NCBI GenBank assembly: GCA_017531225.1
Contig: JAFXLL010000012.1
Location: 124,001 to 188,000 of the forward strand
Length of the DNA: 64,000 nt
DNA from: Bacteroidales bacterium
GTDB lineage: Bacteria > Bacteroidota > Bacteroidia > Bacteroidales > F082
Direction of reading: 5' to 3'
Positions 41,010-50,331 of the stretch are shown here, one piece after another (positions within the stretch are counted from its first letter, which is position 1; each line of letters opens with the position of its first letter). The translations under genes and the position numbers were made by a program. Under the pieces are notes generated by a model. The model was given only the letters and a program-made list of their open reading frames with translations. It was not told where the DNA came from and ran no database searches.

Positions 41010-42064
41010 TGTTTAAATTAAAAGAAACACTTTTGGCCATGTTGAGGCCTTTACTGCTCTTTCTCGTGAAGAGAAATTTGTTTGGCATGAAATCATTGTT
41101 TCTTTCGGAGAATAAGAAACTGAAAATAGCCTTGCGTGAGAAAGGTTGCCATTTGGCACTTTGCGTTCATCCATCGATTGTTTTTGGTGAAAAGCTCAAT
41201 GTCAATGGCTATATGGGATGTTTGGGATTACGAGTGGCTTTTCTAATGAAATGTATCAAGATAGGGCTGCTTAAAGACGAGAGAGGCCATAAATTGATGC
41301 GCGAATTGGGTATTCAGCCTTATTTCGGTAACGGTGTTGAGTTTTGGTTTGAGGAATTCCATTCGCCAATAAAGCCTTATCATCTGCCGGAGGTAGAAAA
41401 GCCACAGGGACGTCTTGCGGTTTACACCGCTTTGACTGGTGATTACGATGAGGTACATGAAATCTTGTATAAGGAAAATGATATTGATTACATTTTATTC
41501 ACCAACAATCCTTCTGTGAAAAGCAAGACTTGGCAGGTAGTGCTGTTAGAGAGTGATTTAGACGATGTGCTCTTGAGCCGAGAGATCAAGATGTTTCCTG
41601 ACAAATATTTAGGCTCATCCTATGACATGAGCATTTATGTTGATGCGAACATGGTGATTTATGGGGAGCTATCGGAGTTGACAAAGTATTTGAGTGAAGA
41701 GAAGACATTCGCTGTGAGCAGACATGCAGAAAGAAACAACGTGAAAGAAGAGATTGAAGCTTGTGTGAGTCTGATTGGAGTGGATAAGGATATGGCGGAT
41801 AAACAATATGAAAGATATTTACGGGAAGGCTTTCGTGATGACCAGCCATTGCTTGAATGTGGTTGCTTGGTTATAAGGCATGGCGACCAGAAGCTTCGGG
41901 AGTTGATGCAAACGTGGTTTGAGGAGTTTAAAGGAGGGATCAGGCGTGATCAGCTATTGTTGATGCCATGTGTTAGTCGTCTTCGTTTCGAAGGACTTGT
42001 GGTGATGGATGGGAATGTGTGGCATAACCAATTCTTTAAGGTCCAACGACATAAAAAAAGATAA
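41009..42064 (+). CDS. DUF616-type glycosyltransferase-like protein
   Basis: This is a 351-residue protein. From about residue 135 it carries a DUF616 (TOD1/MUCI70-like) domain: RLAVYTALTGDYDEVHEI, YILFTNNP, SREIKMFPDKYL, and SYDMSIYVDANMVIYGEL with its DxN metal-like site. FAVSRHAERNNVKEEIE and DGNVWHNQFF are later conserved pieces. The N-terminal 120 residues are not recognised; a hydrophobic start (LLAMLRPLLLFLV) could anchor it. Two starts are possible, 41000 or 41009; the latter overlaps the stop of the ATP-grasp gene by one base. Confidence 0.82.
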   Translation: MFKLKETLLAMLRPLLLFLVKRNLFGMKSLFLSENKKLKIALREKGCHLALCVHPSIVFGEKLNVNGYMGCLGLRVAFLMKCIKIGLLKDERGHKLMRELGIQPYFGNGVEFWFEEFHSPIKPYHLPEVEKPQGRLAVYTALTGDYDEVHEILYKENDIDYILFTNNPSVKSKTWQVVLLESDLDDVLLSREIKMFPDKYLGSSYDMSIYVDANMVIYGELSELTKYLSEEKTFAVSRHAERNNVKEEIEACVSLIGVDKDMADKQYERYLREGFRDDQPLLECGCLVIRHGDQKLRELMQTWFEEFKGGIRRDQLLLMPCVSRLRFEGLVVMDGNVWHNQFFKVQRHKKR

Positions 42065-42065
42065 A

Positions 42066-43079
42066 ATGAAGATTTTGATTACGGGAGGGGCTGGCTTTAT
42101 TGGAAGCAACCTTTGTGAATTTTTTGTTGGTAAACAGTATGAAGTAGTTTGTCTTGACAATCTGAGCACAGGGTTTAGGCATAATATTGAGCCTTTGTTA
42201 GATAAACCAAATTTCAGGTTTATCATAGGAGATATCAGGAATCTCGATACCTGCAGGGAAGCCGTGAAAGGCTGTGATGTCGTGTTACAGGAAGCAGCCT
42301 TGGGCTCAGTACCTCGTAGCATCGCCAATCCTATCGCGACAAATGACAATAATATAAACGGGTTCTTGAATATATTGGTTGCATCACGTGACGAGGGTGT
42401 AAAACGATTTGTGTATGCCGCATCATCTTCTACCTATGGTGATAGTAAAGAATTGCCCAAAATTGAACATAATATTGGACGCCCGATGTCTCCTTATGCG
42501 ATTACTAAATATGTCAATGAGTTGTATGCCAACGTATTTTCGTCGTTATATGGTATAGAGACGATAGGCCTTCGTTACTTCAACGTATTTGGTCGTCGGC
42601 AGGATCCAAATGGAGCGTACGCTGCTGTCATTCCCTTGTGGGTAAAAGCGCTCATTCAGCATCAATCGCCCCACATCAATGGCGACGGTTCCTATTCCCG
42701 TGATTTTACTTATATTGATAATGTGATTCAAGCCAATGAGTTGGCTGCCACCATATCGCATGATGAGATCGTGAAACGAGCGGAGCTCTATAATATGAAC
42801 CTGCCTCAGAATGCTCCAGTTGACTTGGTATTTAACGTCGCATATGGGGGTAGTACGACCTTGAACGAATTGTTTGAGTGTTTGCGTGAAAACTTAGCCA
42901 AATTTGATAAGAAAATCAGAGAGGTTAGACCCGTTTTCCGTGAGGTTCGAGCAGGCGACATTCCTCACAGCCAGGCTTCCATTATCAAAGCACAGCGCAT
43001 TTTGGGGTATGCCCCAAAATACTCGGCACAGGAAGGTTTCGCACGGGCGTGTGAATGGTATTGGAACCATATGAGATAA
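42066..43079 (+). CDS. wbpP: UDP-N-acetylhexosamine 4-epimerase (WbpP-like SDR)
   Basis: The 337-residue extended short-chain dehydrogenase has the NAD motif GGAGFIGSN at the N-terminus and DNLSTG. The catalytic Ser-Thr and YxxxK are in SSSTYGDS and YAITKYVNE. The segment GRRQDPNGAYAAVIPLWVKA followed by NGDGSYSRDFTYIDNVIQAN is characteristic of WbpP, which interconverts UDP-GlcNAc and UDP-GalNAc or their uronic acids. The ATG at 42066 gives MKILITGGAG directly. It starts one base after the stop of the DUF616 gene. Confidence 0.9.
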   Translation: MKILITGGAGFIGSNLCEFFVGKQYEVVCLDNLSTGFRHNIEPLLDKPNFRFIIGDIRNLDTCREAVKGCDVVLQEAALGSVPRSIANPIATNDNNINGFLNILVASRDEGVKRFVYAASSSTYGDSKELPKIEHNIGRPMSPYAITKYVNELYANVFSSLYGIETIGLRYFNVFGRRQDPNGAYAAVIPLWVKALIQHQSPHINGDGSYSRDFTYIDNVIQANELAATISHDEIVKRAELYNMNLPQNAPVDLVFNVAYGGSTTLNELFECLRENLAKFDKKIREVRPVFREVRAGDIPHSQASIIKAQRILGYAPKYSAQEGFARACEWYWNHMR

Positions 43080-43085
43080 AGCACT

Positions 43086-44012
43086 ATGGAGCAAGGAAAA
43101 AAGAAAATATCCGTGATTGTCGTAACTTTCAAAGGGAAGCATTGGTATGACCAATGCTTCACTTCGTTGCGCAATTCCGCTCTTCCTGTGCAGACCATAG
43201 TGGTGGACAATGCCTCTAACGACGGCTCGGTTGAATACATCAAAGAGCGTTTTCCTGAGATTCATCTGGTTGAGTCAAAAGATAATCTTGGTTTTGGTCA
43301 AGCTAACAATTTAGCTATGCGTTATGCGCTTGATCAAGGCTGCGATTATATGTTTTTGCTTAATCAAGATGCATGGGTGGAAACGGATACGTTGGAGAAA
43401 CTAGTGGGAATTCATAATAGACATCCTGAGTATGGGATTCTTGGTCCGGTTCAGGTAAATGCTGAAAAAACAAAGGTGCTTGATGGTGTGATTCAATTTC
43501 TTATTAATCCTGACAATGTAAATAGACAAATGTTCAGTGACTTCATGATGGGCACCATAGATGAAGTATATCCAGTGGCAGAAATCAATGCCGCAGCATG
43601 GCTGATCCCCCGAAATACGCTTGAAACAGTGGGCGGTTTTGACCCGATCTTTTTACATTATGGTGAGGACTGGAACTATCTAAGTCGAGTGCTATACCAT
43701 GGGATGAAAGTAGGCCTAACGCCTCATATTCAAGTAGTGCATGATTGTTTGGAACAAGTGGATCGCCCCAAAGGTTATGAGATGGATTTTGACAAATGGT
43801 TGCTTCTGAGAGCTACCGATATTTTGTATCCTGATACGCAGGTTGAAGATATGATACGGCAATACCGTCGAACGGCAATAATGAAATTGTTAACTTTCCA
43901 TAAAGCCACTTTTAAGGAGAATTGGGAAGCCTATCGTTTCCTCAAGAGAAATAGAACATGTATTGAATATTCTAGGAATAAGAATAAAACCGTGGGAGCT
44001 AATTGGCTGTAA
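43086..44012 (+). CDS. GT2 family glycosyltransferase (rhamnosyltransferase-like)
   Basis: The 308-residue enzyme resembles WbbL/RfbN-type GT2 transferases. Key parts are ISVIVVTFKGKHWYDQCFTS, VVDNASNDGSVEYI, DNLGFGQANNLAMRYALDQG, the DxD variant LNQDAWV, and NAAAWLIPRNTLETVGGFDP with HYGEDWNYLSRV as the catalytic region. The sugar transferred is not predictable. It lies six bases after the epimerase stop in the same transcription unit. Confidence 0.92.
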   Translation: MEQGKKKISVIVVTFKGKHWYDQCFTSLRNSALPVQTIVVDNASNDGSVEYIKERFPEIHLVESKDNLGFGQANNLAMRYALDQGCDYMFLLNQDAWVETDTLEKLVGIHNRHPEYGILGPVQVNAEKTKVLDGVIQFLINPDNVNRQMFSDFMMGTIDEVYPVAEINAAAWLIPRNTLETVGGFDPIFLHYGEDWNYLSRVLYHGMKVGLTPHIQVVHDCLEQVDRPKGYEMDFDKWLLLRATDILYPDTQVEDMIRQYRRTAIMKLLTFHKATFKENWEAYRFLKRNRTCIEYSRNKNKTVGANWL

Positions 44013-44017
44013 CGAGT

Positions 44018-44956
44018 ATGGGCTTTAATAGGAAAATATTGGTTGCATTGAGAGGGAAGAATTGGTATAACTATTCGCCGGTTTCCGTTCCGTTGGTTGA
44101 ACCGTCTGAAACTCAGCACATGATCCATGATATGCTCATTTCTGATAAACCATGCATGATAGCTCGTTTTGGCTCGGTTGAGTTGCAGGCTGTAGTGGAT
44201 TATTTGTATCCGCCTACCATGAAAAATGTCAAGCGTTTTGTGAAAGGCGAGATTCCCTCATGGGGTTATGCTCCGAGTACCATACGCACCATGCGTATCA
44301 ATGCAGGTTTCTTTCCTGCTTCAAAACCGATGCTTGATCGTTTTGGGAAGTTGATGCTGGATTGCATGCCAATGGTGGACATGCTGGGTAGTTGGAGACA
44401 AGAGGAGGCTTTGGTTATGAATTATATGCCAAATACGGCACGTGTTCCGTTATTTGCATTGGAACCATATTACTTTGACAACCCATGGACAACCGCTCTT
44501 GAAGGGAGAAAAGTGTTGGTGGTGCATCCTTTTGAGGATACTATCCGTAAGCAGCATGAGCGGTATGAACTGCTTTTCGCTGATAAGCGGTTGACTCCGA
44601 AATACGAGTTACAAACCTTGAAGGCGGTCCAGTCTATTGCAGGGAACAAACCGGAAGAGTTTGACAATTGGTTTCAAGCTTTAGATTGGATGAAGGGCGA
44701 AATTGACAAGCGCAATTTTGATATTGCTATCATTGGATGTGGAGCTTATGGCTTTCCGTTGGCAGCACATATAAAGCGAATGGGCAAGAAGGCTGTGCAT
44801 TTGGGAGGCGCGGTGCAGAATTTGTTTGGGATCTTGTCACATGGCGTGGAAAAGGACTCAAACTTTGCTCGCTATATTAATGAAAACTGGGTCCGCCCTT
44901 CAATAGAAGAGACTCCAAAAAACTATGAAAAGGTAGAAAACGGCTTGTATTGGTAG
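44018..44956 (+). CDS. GT-D fold glycosyltransferase-like protein
   Basis: The 312-residue protein resembles the GT-D glycosyltransferase fold (DUF1792 group). The N-terminal ISDKPCMIARFGSVELQAVV contains the FGxxE metal-site motif. The C-terminal DIAIIGCGAYGFPLAAHIKRMGKKAVHLGGAVQNLFGI gives the nucleotide-binding end. GT-D enzymes elongate serine-repeat-protein or capsule glycans in Streptococcus; the sugar here is unknown. The ATG at 44018 is preferred over a TTG at 44003 that would lie inside the upstream gene. The C-terminal WVRPSIEETPKNYEKVENGLYW is typical of the polysaccharide-locus branch. Confidence 0.82.
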   Translation: MGFNRKILVALRGKNWYNYSPVSVPLVEPSETQHMIHDMLISDKPCMIARFGSVELQAVVDYLYPPTMKNVKRFVKGEIPSWGYAPSTIRTMRINAGFFPASKPMLDRFGKLMLDCMPMVDMLGSWRQEEALVMNYMPNTARVPLFALEPYYFDNPWTTALEGRKVLVVHPFEDTIRKQHERYELLFADKRLTPKYELQTLKAVQSIAGNKPEEFDNWFQALDWMKGEIDKRNFDIAIIGCGAYGFPLAAHIKRMGKKAVHLGGAVQNLFGILSHGVEKDSNFARYINENWVRPSIEETPKNYEKVENGLYW

Positions 44957-44962
44957 TTGAAA

Positions 44963-45655
44963 ATGAGAAGGTTATTGGATAAAATAAATCGCCGTTTAAT
45001 ACGGATGCGCTTTCAACCCATCAGGGTGTTTTGCTTCCATCAGGTAAGTGATGAGTTTGAACCTGATACGATGGAACTATGCGATTGGATGCATACGGAG
45101 GTCTTTAAAAAAAATATCCTGATGTTGAAACGAAGCTATACTTTCATTTCACTTCCAGAAGCAACATACCATCTAAAGCATGATTGTTTCCGCTTGAAAC
45201 GTTACGTCGTCCTTACTGCAGATGATGGCTGGGCATCGATGAAAAATATATTACCTTGGTTAGCAGAGCAGAATATTTCGATCGCTTTATTCCTAAATCC
45301 TTCGTACTTGGATGGTAAACATTATAGAAAAAGGGATTCAGAGAAATATTTGACTTATGAGGAAATAGATAGCTTTGAAAGGTCAGGCAATAACGTTAGT
45401 GTAGCATCACATGGTTGGAGGCATGTGAATAATACCCAGCTTTCTTCAAATGAGATTAAAAAAGAAATTGAGAATGCTGCTAAGGAGTTGGAAAGGTTCC
45501 ATAGTGTTATTCCGTACTATGCATACCCATGGGGTAGACACAATGTTACCACTGATGGATTGTTAAAAGGTTATGATTTGATACCTGTGCTGATGGATGG
45601 GCAAGGAAACTATAATGATCCCACAATGATCCATAGAGAACTATTGATGAAATGA
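44963..45655 (+). CDS. polysaccharide deacetylase (NodB-like)
   Basis: The 230-residue protein carries NodB-type elements. They are RVFCFHQVSD, the catalytic motif as LTADDGWASM (usually TFDDG), the metal His pair in VASHGWRHVNN and AYPWGRHN. These enzymes remove N- or O-acetyl groups from sugars. The domain is short and lacks a signal peptide, so it probably acts on a precursor in the cytoplasm or at the inner membrane. The ATG at 44963 follows the previous stop; a TTG at 44957 is the alternative. The stop overlaps the next start (ATGA). Confidence 0.85.
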   Translation: MRRLLDKINRRLIRMRFQPIRVFCFHQVSDEFEPDTMELCDWMHTEVFKKNILMLKRSYTFISLPEATYHLKHDCFRLKRYVVLTADDGWASMKNILPWLAEQNISIALFLNPSYLDGKHYRKRDSEKYLTYEEIDSFERSGNNVSVASHGWRHVNNTQLSSNEIKKEIENAAKELERFHSVIPYYAYPWGRHNVTTDGLLKGYDLIPVLMDGQGNYNDPTMIHRELLMK

Positions 45656-46620
45656 CCATCCCCATTCTCCTTATCACTTTCAACCGCCCAACACACACAC
45701 GGCGATCGCTGGAAGCTATTTTGGCTGCCCAGCCGACAGATTTGTATGTGTTTCAGGATGGCCCCCGAAAGGGGAATGACAATGATAAGTTGAGAATTGC
45801 CGAAGTAAAACAGGTGATAGAAGAACTTGTAGATAAGAGCGAGACCCGACTACATACTCTTTACGAAGAGGATAACCTTGGTTGTGGCCCGGGACCGATG
45901 ATGGCACTTAATTGGTTCTTTTCAGAAAACGAAATGGGAATCGTTATCGAAGATGACGCAATTCCTCATCCTGACTTTTTCCGATATGCGGAGGAACTGC
46001 TGGTCAAATTCAAGGATGATGAGTCGGTTTGTGCCATCGGTAGTATGAATGTAGATGCTCGGTCTTGGGGCGACGGCTCATATTACTTCAGCATGATGAA
46101 CCGTAACCTCTGCGCTTGGGCTACCTGGCGCCGTGCATGGGAACGTTTTGATATCCGTATGTCGAACGTGTCACGCCAACAGCTAAAGAAGGCTCTCCGT
46201 GAGTATGGCTGCGACACATTGGAATGTGAGTACTGGTGTGACCGCCTCGATGAAGTACATAAAGATGGCTGTGGAGGCCAAAGCTGGGATATGCAGTTCC
46301 TGATGTCGATCTGGCTGAATCATGGTAAGGGAATAGTCCCGAATGTGAATCTCTCAAGCAATATCGGTATTGGCGATGAAGCTACTCATACGCTGAGCTC
46401 TGGAAGTTTGATTGACAATGTGCCAACACAACCTATTATGCCTTTGACTCATCCTTCATCATGTGAAATCCAAGACGAAGCCGATCGTCAGTTCCATTTT
46501 CGCTATTTCGAACCAGATAAAGCAAGTTGGAGTACGTCCAAAACCTGCTACTATCTCTTGAATAAAAGACTAAAGAGGTTACTGGGGCACCAAGGCCCTT
46601 GGCTTAAAAAGAAACAATGA
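45652..46620 (+). CDS. GT-A glycosyltransferase-like protein
   Basis: The 322-residue protein starts [20 protein letters not shown], with [13 protein letters not shown] and [20 protein letters not shown] DxD-like [14 protein letters not shown] and the acceptor segment [21 protein letters not shown] follow. Relatives in databases often carry the misleading name hemolytic protein HlpA-like; the sequence itself reads as a GT-A transferase. The sugar specificity is unknown. It is coupled at both ends by ATGA overlaps. Confidence 0.82.
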   Translation: MTIPILLITFNRPTHTRRSLEAILAAQPTDLYVFQDGPRKGNDNDKLRIAEVKQVIEELVDKSETRLHTLYEEDNLGCGPGPMMALNWFFSENEMGIVIEDDAIPHPDFFRYAEELLVKFKDDESVCAIGSMNVDARSWGDGSYYFSMMNRNLCAWATWRRAWERFDIRMSNVSRQQLKKALREYGCDTLECEYWCDRLDEVHKDGCGGQSWDMQFLMSIWLNHGKGIVPNVNLSSNIGIGDEATHTLSSGSLIDNVPTQPIMPLTHPSSCEIQDEADRQFHFRYFEPDKASWSTSKTCYYLLNKRLKRLLGHQGPWLKKKQ

Positions 46621-47267
46621 GAATCAAATACTACATACAAAAATTATTGGGTCGATGGTTCGATCAACCACTTATTCCCAAAGGGAAAACTACGAGCTAT
46701 TCGTTAGTTCGGTCGGAAAAAGCCAATACCGAATTGGGGAATAACACGAAGGTGTATGCACCTTTTTTTCTGCATGACGTGCGTTTGGGCGATTATTCTT
46801 ACATTGCAAAAAATTCAAGCGTTTCGAATTGCATCATTGGTAAGTTCTGCTCCATTGGTCCCAATTTCTGCTGTGGATTGGGTATTCATCCGATGAACGG
46901 GATATCCACGGCCCCGATGTTTTATTCCGTTGAAAAACAAAACGGAATGTCGCTGAGCCAGGAGAACAAAGTAGGGGAGTTTAGACAATCAATCATCGGG
47001 AATGATGTCTTTGTAGGTGCCAACGTAACAGTGCTTGACGGCGTGAAGATTGGGGATGGTGCTGTGATTGGAGCGGGTGCTGTTGTCATTAACGATATTC
47101 CGCCTTATGCAATAGCTGTTGGCGTTCCAGCCAAAGTGGTCAAATATCGCTTTGATGAACAAACCATCAAATCCTTGTTGGAAAAGCAATGGTGGAACGG
47201 ACCTGAAGAAGACTTAAAGAATGTGGAACGATACTTTTGGGATGTTGAGTCGTTCCTAAAACAATAA
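46617..47267 (+). CDS. hexapeptide-repeat acetyltransferase (CatB-like)
   Basis: The 216-residue left-handed beta-helix protein has hexapeptide turns ([24 protein letters not shown] ... [32 protein letters not shown]). The xenobiotic-acetyltransferase-type loop [17 protein letters not shown] carries the active-site His. The C-terminus [21 protein letters not shown] is typical of CatB/VatD-like enzymes, which transfer an acetyl group to a sugar hydroxyl or amine. In this locus it probably decorates a glycan. It overlaps the upstream stop (ATGA). Confidence 0.9.
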   Translation: MRIKYYIQKLLGRWFDQPLIPKGKTTSYSLVRSEKANTELGNNTKVYAPFFLHDVRLGDYSYIAKNSSVSNCIIGKFCSIGPNFCCGLGIHPMNGISTAPMFYSVEKQNGMSLSQENKVGEFRQSIIGNDVFVGANVTVLDGVKIGDGAVIGAGAVVINDIPPYAIAVGVPAKVVKYRFDEQTIKSLLEKQWWNGPEEDLKNVERYFWDVESFLKQ

Positions 47268-47271
47268 ACAA

Positions 47272-48090
47272 ATGAAACTCTCCATCATTACCATCAACCG
47301 CAATAACGCTACTGGTCTTGAAAGGACCTTGAAAAGCGTGGCCACTCAAACCTTTAAGGAGTTTGAGTATATCATCGTTGATGGCGCTTCTAGGGATGAT
47401 AGCGTTGAGATGATTAAACGCTACCAATCGGAGTTCACCCAACTGAAATGGGTCTCGGAACCGGATTCGGGCATCTACAACGCTATGAACAAAGGCATCC
47501 AAATGGCCTCTGGCGACTATATCCAGATTCTCAATTCTGGTGATTGCCTTGCAGCGGATGACGTGACAGAACGGATGCTGGCCGCACTCGAAAAGGCTGC
47601 CTATCCGACCATCCTCTATGGCAACATGGTGAAGTGTTTCCCCGATGGGCGAAGACTGGTTGACAAGGGCCCTGAGGGGCAGGAAATAACTATGTTGGAC
47701 ATGTTTGAAGGCACACTGAATCATAGTTCGGCCTTGATTAGCCGTGACTTGTTCTCGAAATATGGTTGTTATGATGAGCAACTGAGGATCGTTTCCGACT
47801 GGAAATGGTACATTCAAGCCATCATCTTCGGAGGAGAAAAACCCCAATATGTCGATCAGAATGTGACTGTTTTCGATATGAATGGCATAAGCGAGACCAA
47901 CAAGGACTTGGTGAGTGCGGAACGTAAGCAGGTGCTGGAACAACTGTTCCCGAAAATGGTTTTGGCTGATTATGAGAAATATGCCTTCCCACTGGATCAA
48001 ATCAAACGACTGAAAAGGCATCCTTGGGTCTATAAATTGGTTTGGTTCCTTGAACGATGCCTGTTTAAGCTGGAGAAACTGAAAAAATGA
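47272..48090 (+). CDS. GT2 family glycosyltransferase (WcaA-like)
   Basis: The 272-residue GT-A enzyme has MKLSIITINRNNATGLERTL, VDGASRDDSVEMIKRYQ, EPDSGIYNAMNKGIQMASGD and NSGDCL as nucleotide and metal motifs. LNHSSALISRDLFSKYGCYD with VSDWKWYIQ forms the acceptor side. It is a close relative of the gene at 39291 but less AT-rich. Its C-terminus ([19 protein letters not shown]) is a basic amphipathic helix. ATGA coupling joins it to the next GT2. Confidence 0.92.
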   Translation: MKLSIITINRNNATGLERTLKSVATQTFKEFEYIIVDGASRDDSVEMIKRYQSEFTQLKWVSEPDSGIYNAMNKGIQMASGDYIQILNSGDCLAADDVTERMLAALEKAAYPTILYGNMVKCFPDGRRLVDKGPEGQEITMLDMFEGTLNHSSALISRDLFSKYGCYDEQLRIVSDWKWYIQAIIFGGEKPQYVDQNVTVFDMNGISETNKDLVSAERKQVLEQLFPKMVLADYEKYAFPLDQIKRLKRHPWVYKLVWFLERCLFKLEKLKK

Positions 48091-49040
48091 GATTCTCAGT
48101 CATCATACCGCTCTATAACAAGGCAGCATACATTGCTAAAGCCATCGATAGCGTGCTGGCTCAGACCTTCACCGACTATGAGTTGGTGATTGTGGATGAC
48201 GGCAGCCTGGATGAATCGGCCCGGATAGCCACTGACGCCATTTCAGGCCATGAAAATTGCCGATTGATTAAGCAGGAAAACGCGGGGGTGAGTGTGGCTC
48301 GCAACAACGGCGTGAAGGCTTCGCAAGGCGATTACCTCTGCTTCCTTGATGCTGACGATTGGTGGGAACCAATGTTTTTGGAGGAGATGTCAAGGCTGGT
48401 AGTAGCTTTGCCTGATGCCGGTATTTATGGCACCAACTATACGATAGTGAATGAAACCAAACATAAGACACGCGTAGCTCAAATTGGTGTTGAACAAGGC
48501 TTTGAACATGGCTATATCAATTATTGCCAAGTCTATGCCAAGACGATGTATATGCCACTATGGACTGGTGCAGTATGCATTCCGAGACGGGTGTTTGAAG
48601 AGATGATTGGCTTTCCCGAAGGCATCAAACTTGGTGAGGATTTCCTGCTTTGGCTCCGCATCGCCTTAAAATATCAAGTGGCGTTCTTGAACAAGGCTTT
48701 ATCCAATTACAATCAGGATGTGGAGTTGGACAATAGGGGAGTGAAAGATAAAGGATTCGATCCTGAAAGCTTTATGACGTTCCGTTTTGATCAATTTGAG
48801 GACGATGAGAGGAAGAATCCAGACTTGAAAATCTTGCTGGATCGGATTAGAGTTTATTCTTTGTTGCGATTTTGGTCGGAAAACGCCTTTAGGCAACGTG
48901 TCAAAGAAGAAATCTGTAAAGTTGATTTTAGGAACGTTGAAGACGTCTATCGGTTCTATTACACGGTTCCCTATCCGTTGGCGTGGATCTGCCTGAAAGT
49001 ACAAGAAATACTGAGGAAAACAAAAGACGCATTGAGATGA
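48087..49040 (+). CDS. GT2 family glycosyltransferase
   Basis: The 317-residue GT-A enzyme has [55 protein letters not shown] and the DxD motif [23 protein letters not shown] is the late ED motif. The specificity is not predictable. The C-terminal part includes [16 protein letters not shown], possibly a membrane-associated helix. The next gene starts at its stop codon (ATGA). Confidence 0.92.
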   Translation: MRFSVIIPLYNKAAYIAKAIDSVLAQTFTDYELVIVDDGSLDESARIATDAISGHENCRLIKQENAGVSVARNNGVKASQGDYLCFLDADDWWEPMFLEEMSRLVVALPDAGIYGTNYTIVNETKHKTRVAQIGVEQGFEHGYINYCQVYAKTMYMPLWTGAVCIPRRVFEEMIGFPEGIKLGEDFLLWLRIALKYQVAFLNKALSNYNQDVELDNRGVKDKGFDPESFMTFRFDQFEDDERKNPDLKILLDRIRVYSLLRFWSENAFRQRVKEEICKVDFRNVEDVYRFYYTVPYPLAWICLKVQEILRKTKDALR

Positions 49041-49588
49041 ATAAAGTGATGAAGAAACTGCTGGCGCGACTGCGTGGCGAACAGGACTTGAATAAACTTA
49101 TCAAGCGTGGATTGGTAGTGGGTAAAGATTTTAAGTGTATGGGGGAGGTAATCATCGATCCGTCCCATTGCTGGCATATCAAGATTGGTGACAACGTCAC
49201 ACTGGCTCCACGTGTGCATATTTTAGCTCATGATGCCTCTACAAAAGTATTTCTCAATTATACCAAGGTGTCTGATGTAAGCATCGGTAACAATGTGTTC
49301 GTGGGGGCTGGGACGATAGTGTTGCCTGGAGTGACCATAGGAAATAATGTGGTGGTTGGCGCGGGCAGTGTGGTTGCCAGCGACATTCCCGAAAATGTGG
49401 TTGCCGTTGGCTGTCCAGCCCGTGTAATCAAACCCATCGAGGAGTTCCTTGATGCTGAAAGGCAAAAGATGAATTCAGAAAATGTGTTTGATGAGCAATT
49501 CACGTTGCGTGATCCGAATTTTGGCGAAGAACAAAGAAATACATTGCAGGATGCATGCCGAAAACATGGATGCATTTATGTAAAATGA
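49037..49588 (+). CDS. hexapeptide-repeat O-acetyltransferase (maa/NodL-like)
   Basis: The 183-residue beta-helix acyltransferase has [20 protein letters not shown], the catalytic-His loop [10 protein letters not shown] and the turns [33 protein letters not shown]. It closes with [15 protein letters not shown]. It resembles maltose or nodulation O-acetyltransferases. In this locus it would acetylate a sugar hydroxyl. The ATG at 49037 overlaps the upstream GT2 stop, which excludes the longer frame starting inside that gene. Confidence 0.9.
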   Translation: MNKVMKKLLARLRGEQDLNKLIKRGLVVGKDFKCMGEVIIDPSHCWHIKIGDNVTLAPRVHILAHDASTKVFLNYTKVSDVSIGNNVFVGAGTIVLPGVTIGNNVVVGAGSVVASDIPENVVAVGCPARVIKPIEEFLDAERQKMNSENVFDEQFTLRDPNFGEEQRNTLQDACRKHGCIYVK

Positions 49589-49599
49589 GATAAATTAGG

Positions 49600-50331
49600 A
49601 TGGAACCGCATGTAGACATCGTACATGGTTGGACCAATGAGGACCTTGTAGATCTGAAGAAGGATTTCATGGGTCTTGCCAATGCCGTTTTTGGTATGTT
49701 CGTGACGGATGACTATTACAAGTCAAAGTTCATGGACAATATCTACGGGCCTTCAATGGTTACGGTGGCTTACGTGGATGGATATCCTGCCGGTGCGGAT
49801 GTAATGTGGCGAAACGATCTGGCAGGAGAGAAAGCCTATCAAACAGTAGATACCTGCGTGCTCGAAAAATACAGGGGAATGGGCCTGTTTAGGAAAATGA
49901 CAAATTATGAGTTGGACATTCTTGGCTCTGATACTCTTGTATACGGTTTTCCCAATGCAAACTCCTATCCGGGCTATGTGAAAATGGGATGGCAGGTGCA
50001 GCGCCTATTTAAAACACTGTGCCGACTAAGCCGAGGAGAGGTGATACCATCCGATTATGCCGCATGGTGGTTGAAAACTCAACCAGACATTAGGCATCTA
50101 CATAAAAATGGGAACTATTATCTGATAAGAAAAAATGATAAAACGCCTGTAGCCACTCTGATTGGTGAGGTTGACGCCCAAACAGCCCAGTTGTTTCCCG
50201 AAATGAAAGGAACATGGCTGTTGAAGCACTTTCAAACGAAATCGTCGATTTACAATAAGAACAAATCAATTCCATTAGTATGCAACGGACCAAACAAGGA
50301 AATACCTTATTGGAAAATTGATGCTATATGA
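49600..50331 (+). CDS. GNAT family acetyltransferase
   Basis: The 243-residue protein has the GNAT acetyl-CoA motif in VDTCVLEKYRGMGLFRKMTN (about residue 85-105, R/QxxGxG/A form). NANSYPGYVKMGWQVQ is a conserved later segment. The donor is probably acetyl-CoA and the acceptor an amino sugar of the polysaccharide, given the neighbours. The C-terminal 80 residues (QTKSSIYNKNKSIPLVCNGP) are not recognised. It is joined to the next gene by an ATGA overlap at 50328-50331. Confidence 0.8.
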   Translation: MEPHVDIVHGWTNEDLVDLKKDFMGLANAVFGMFVTDDYYKSKFMDNIYGPSMVTVAYVDGYPAGADVMWRNDLAGEKAYQTVDTCVLEKYRGMGLFRKMTNYELDILGSDTLVYGFPNANSYPGYVKMGWQVQRLFKTLCRLSRGEVIPSDYAAWWLKTQPDIRHLHKNGNYYLIRKNDKTPVATLIGEVDAQTAQLFPEMKGTWLLKHFQTKSSIYNKNKSIPLVCNGPNKEIPYWKIDAI

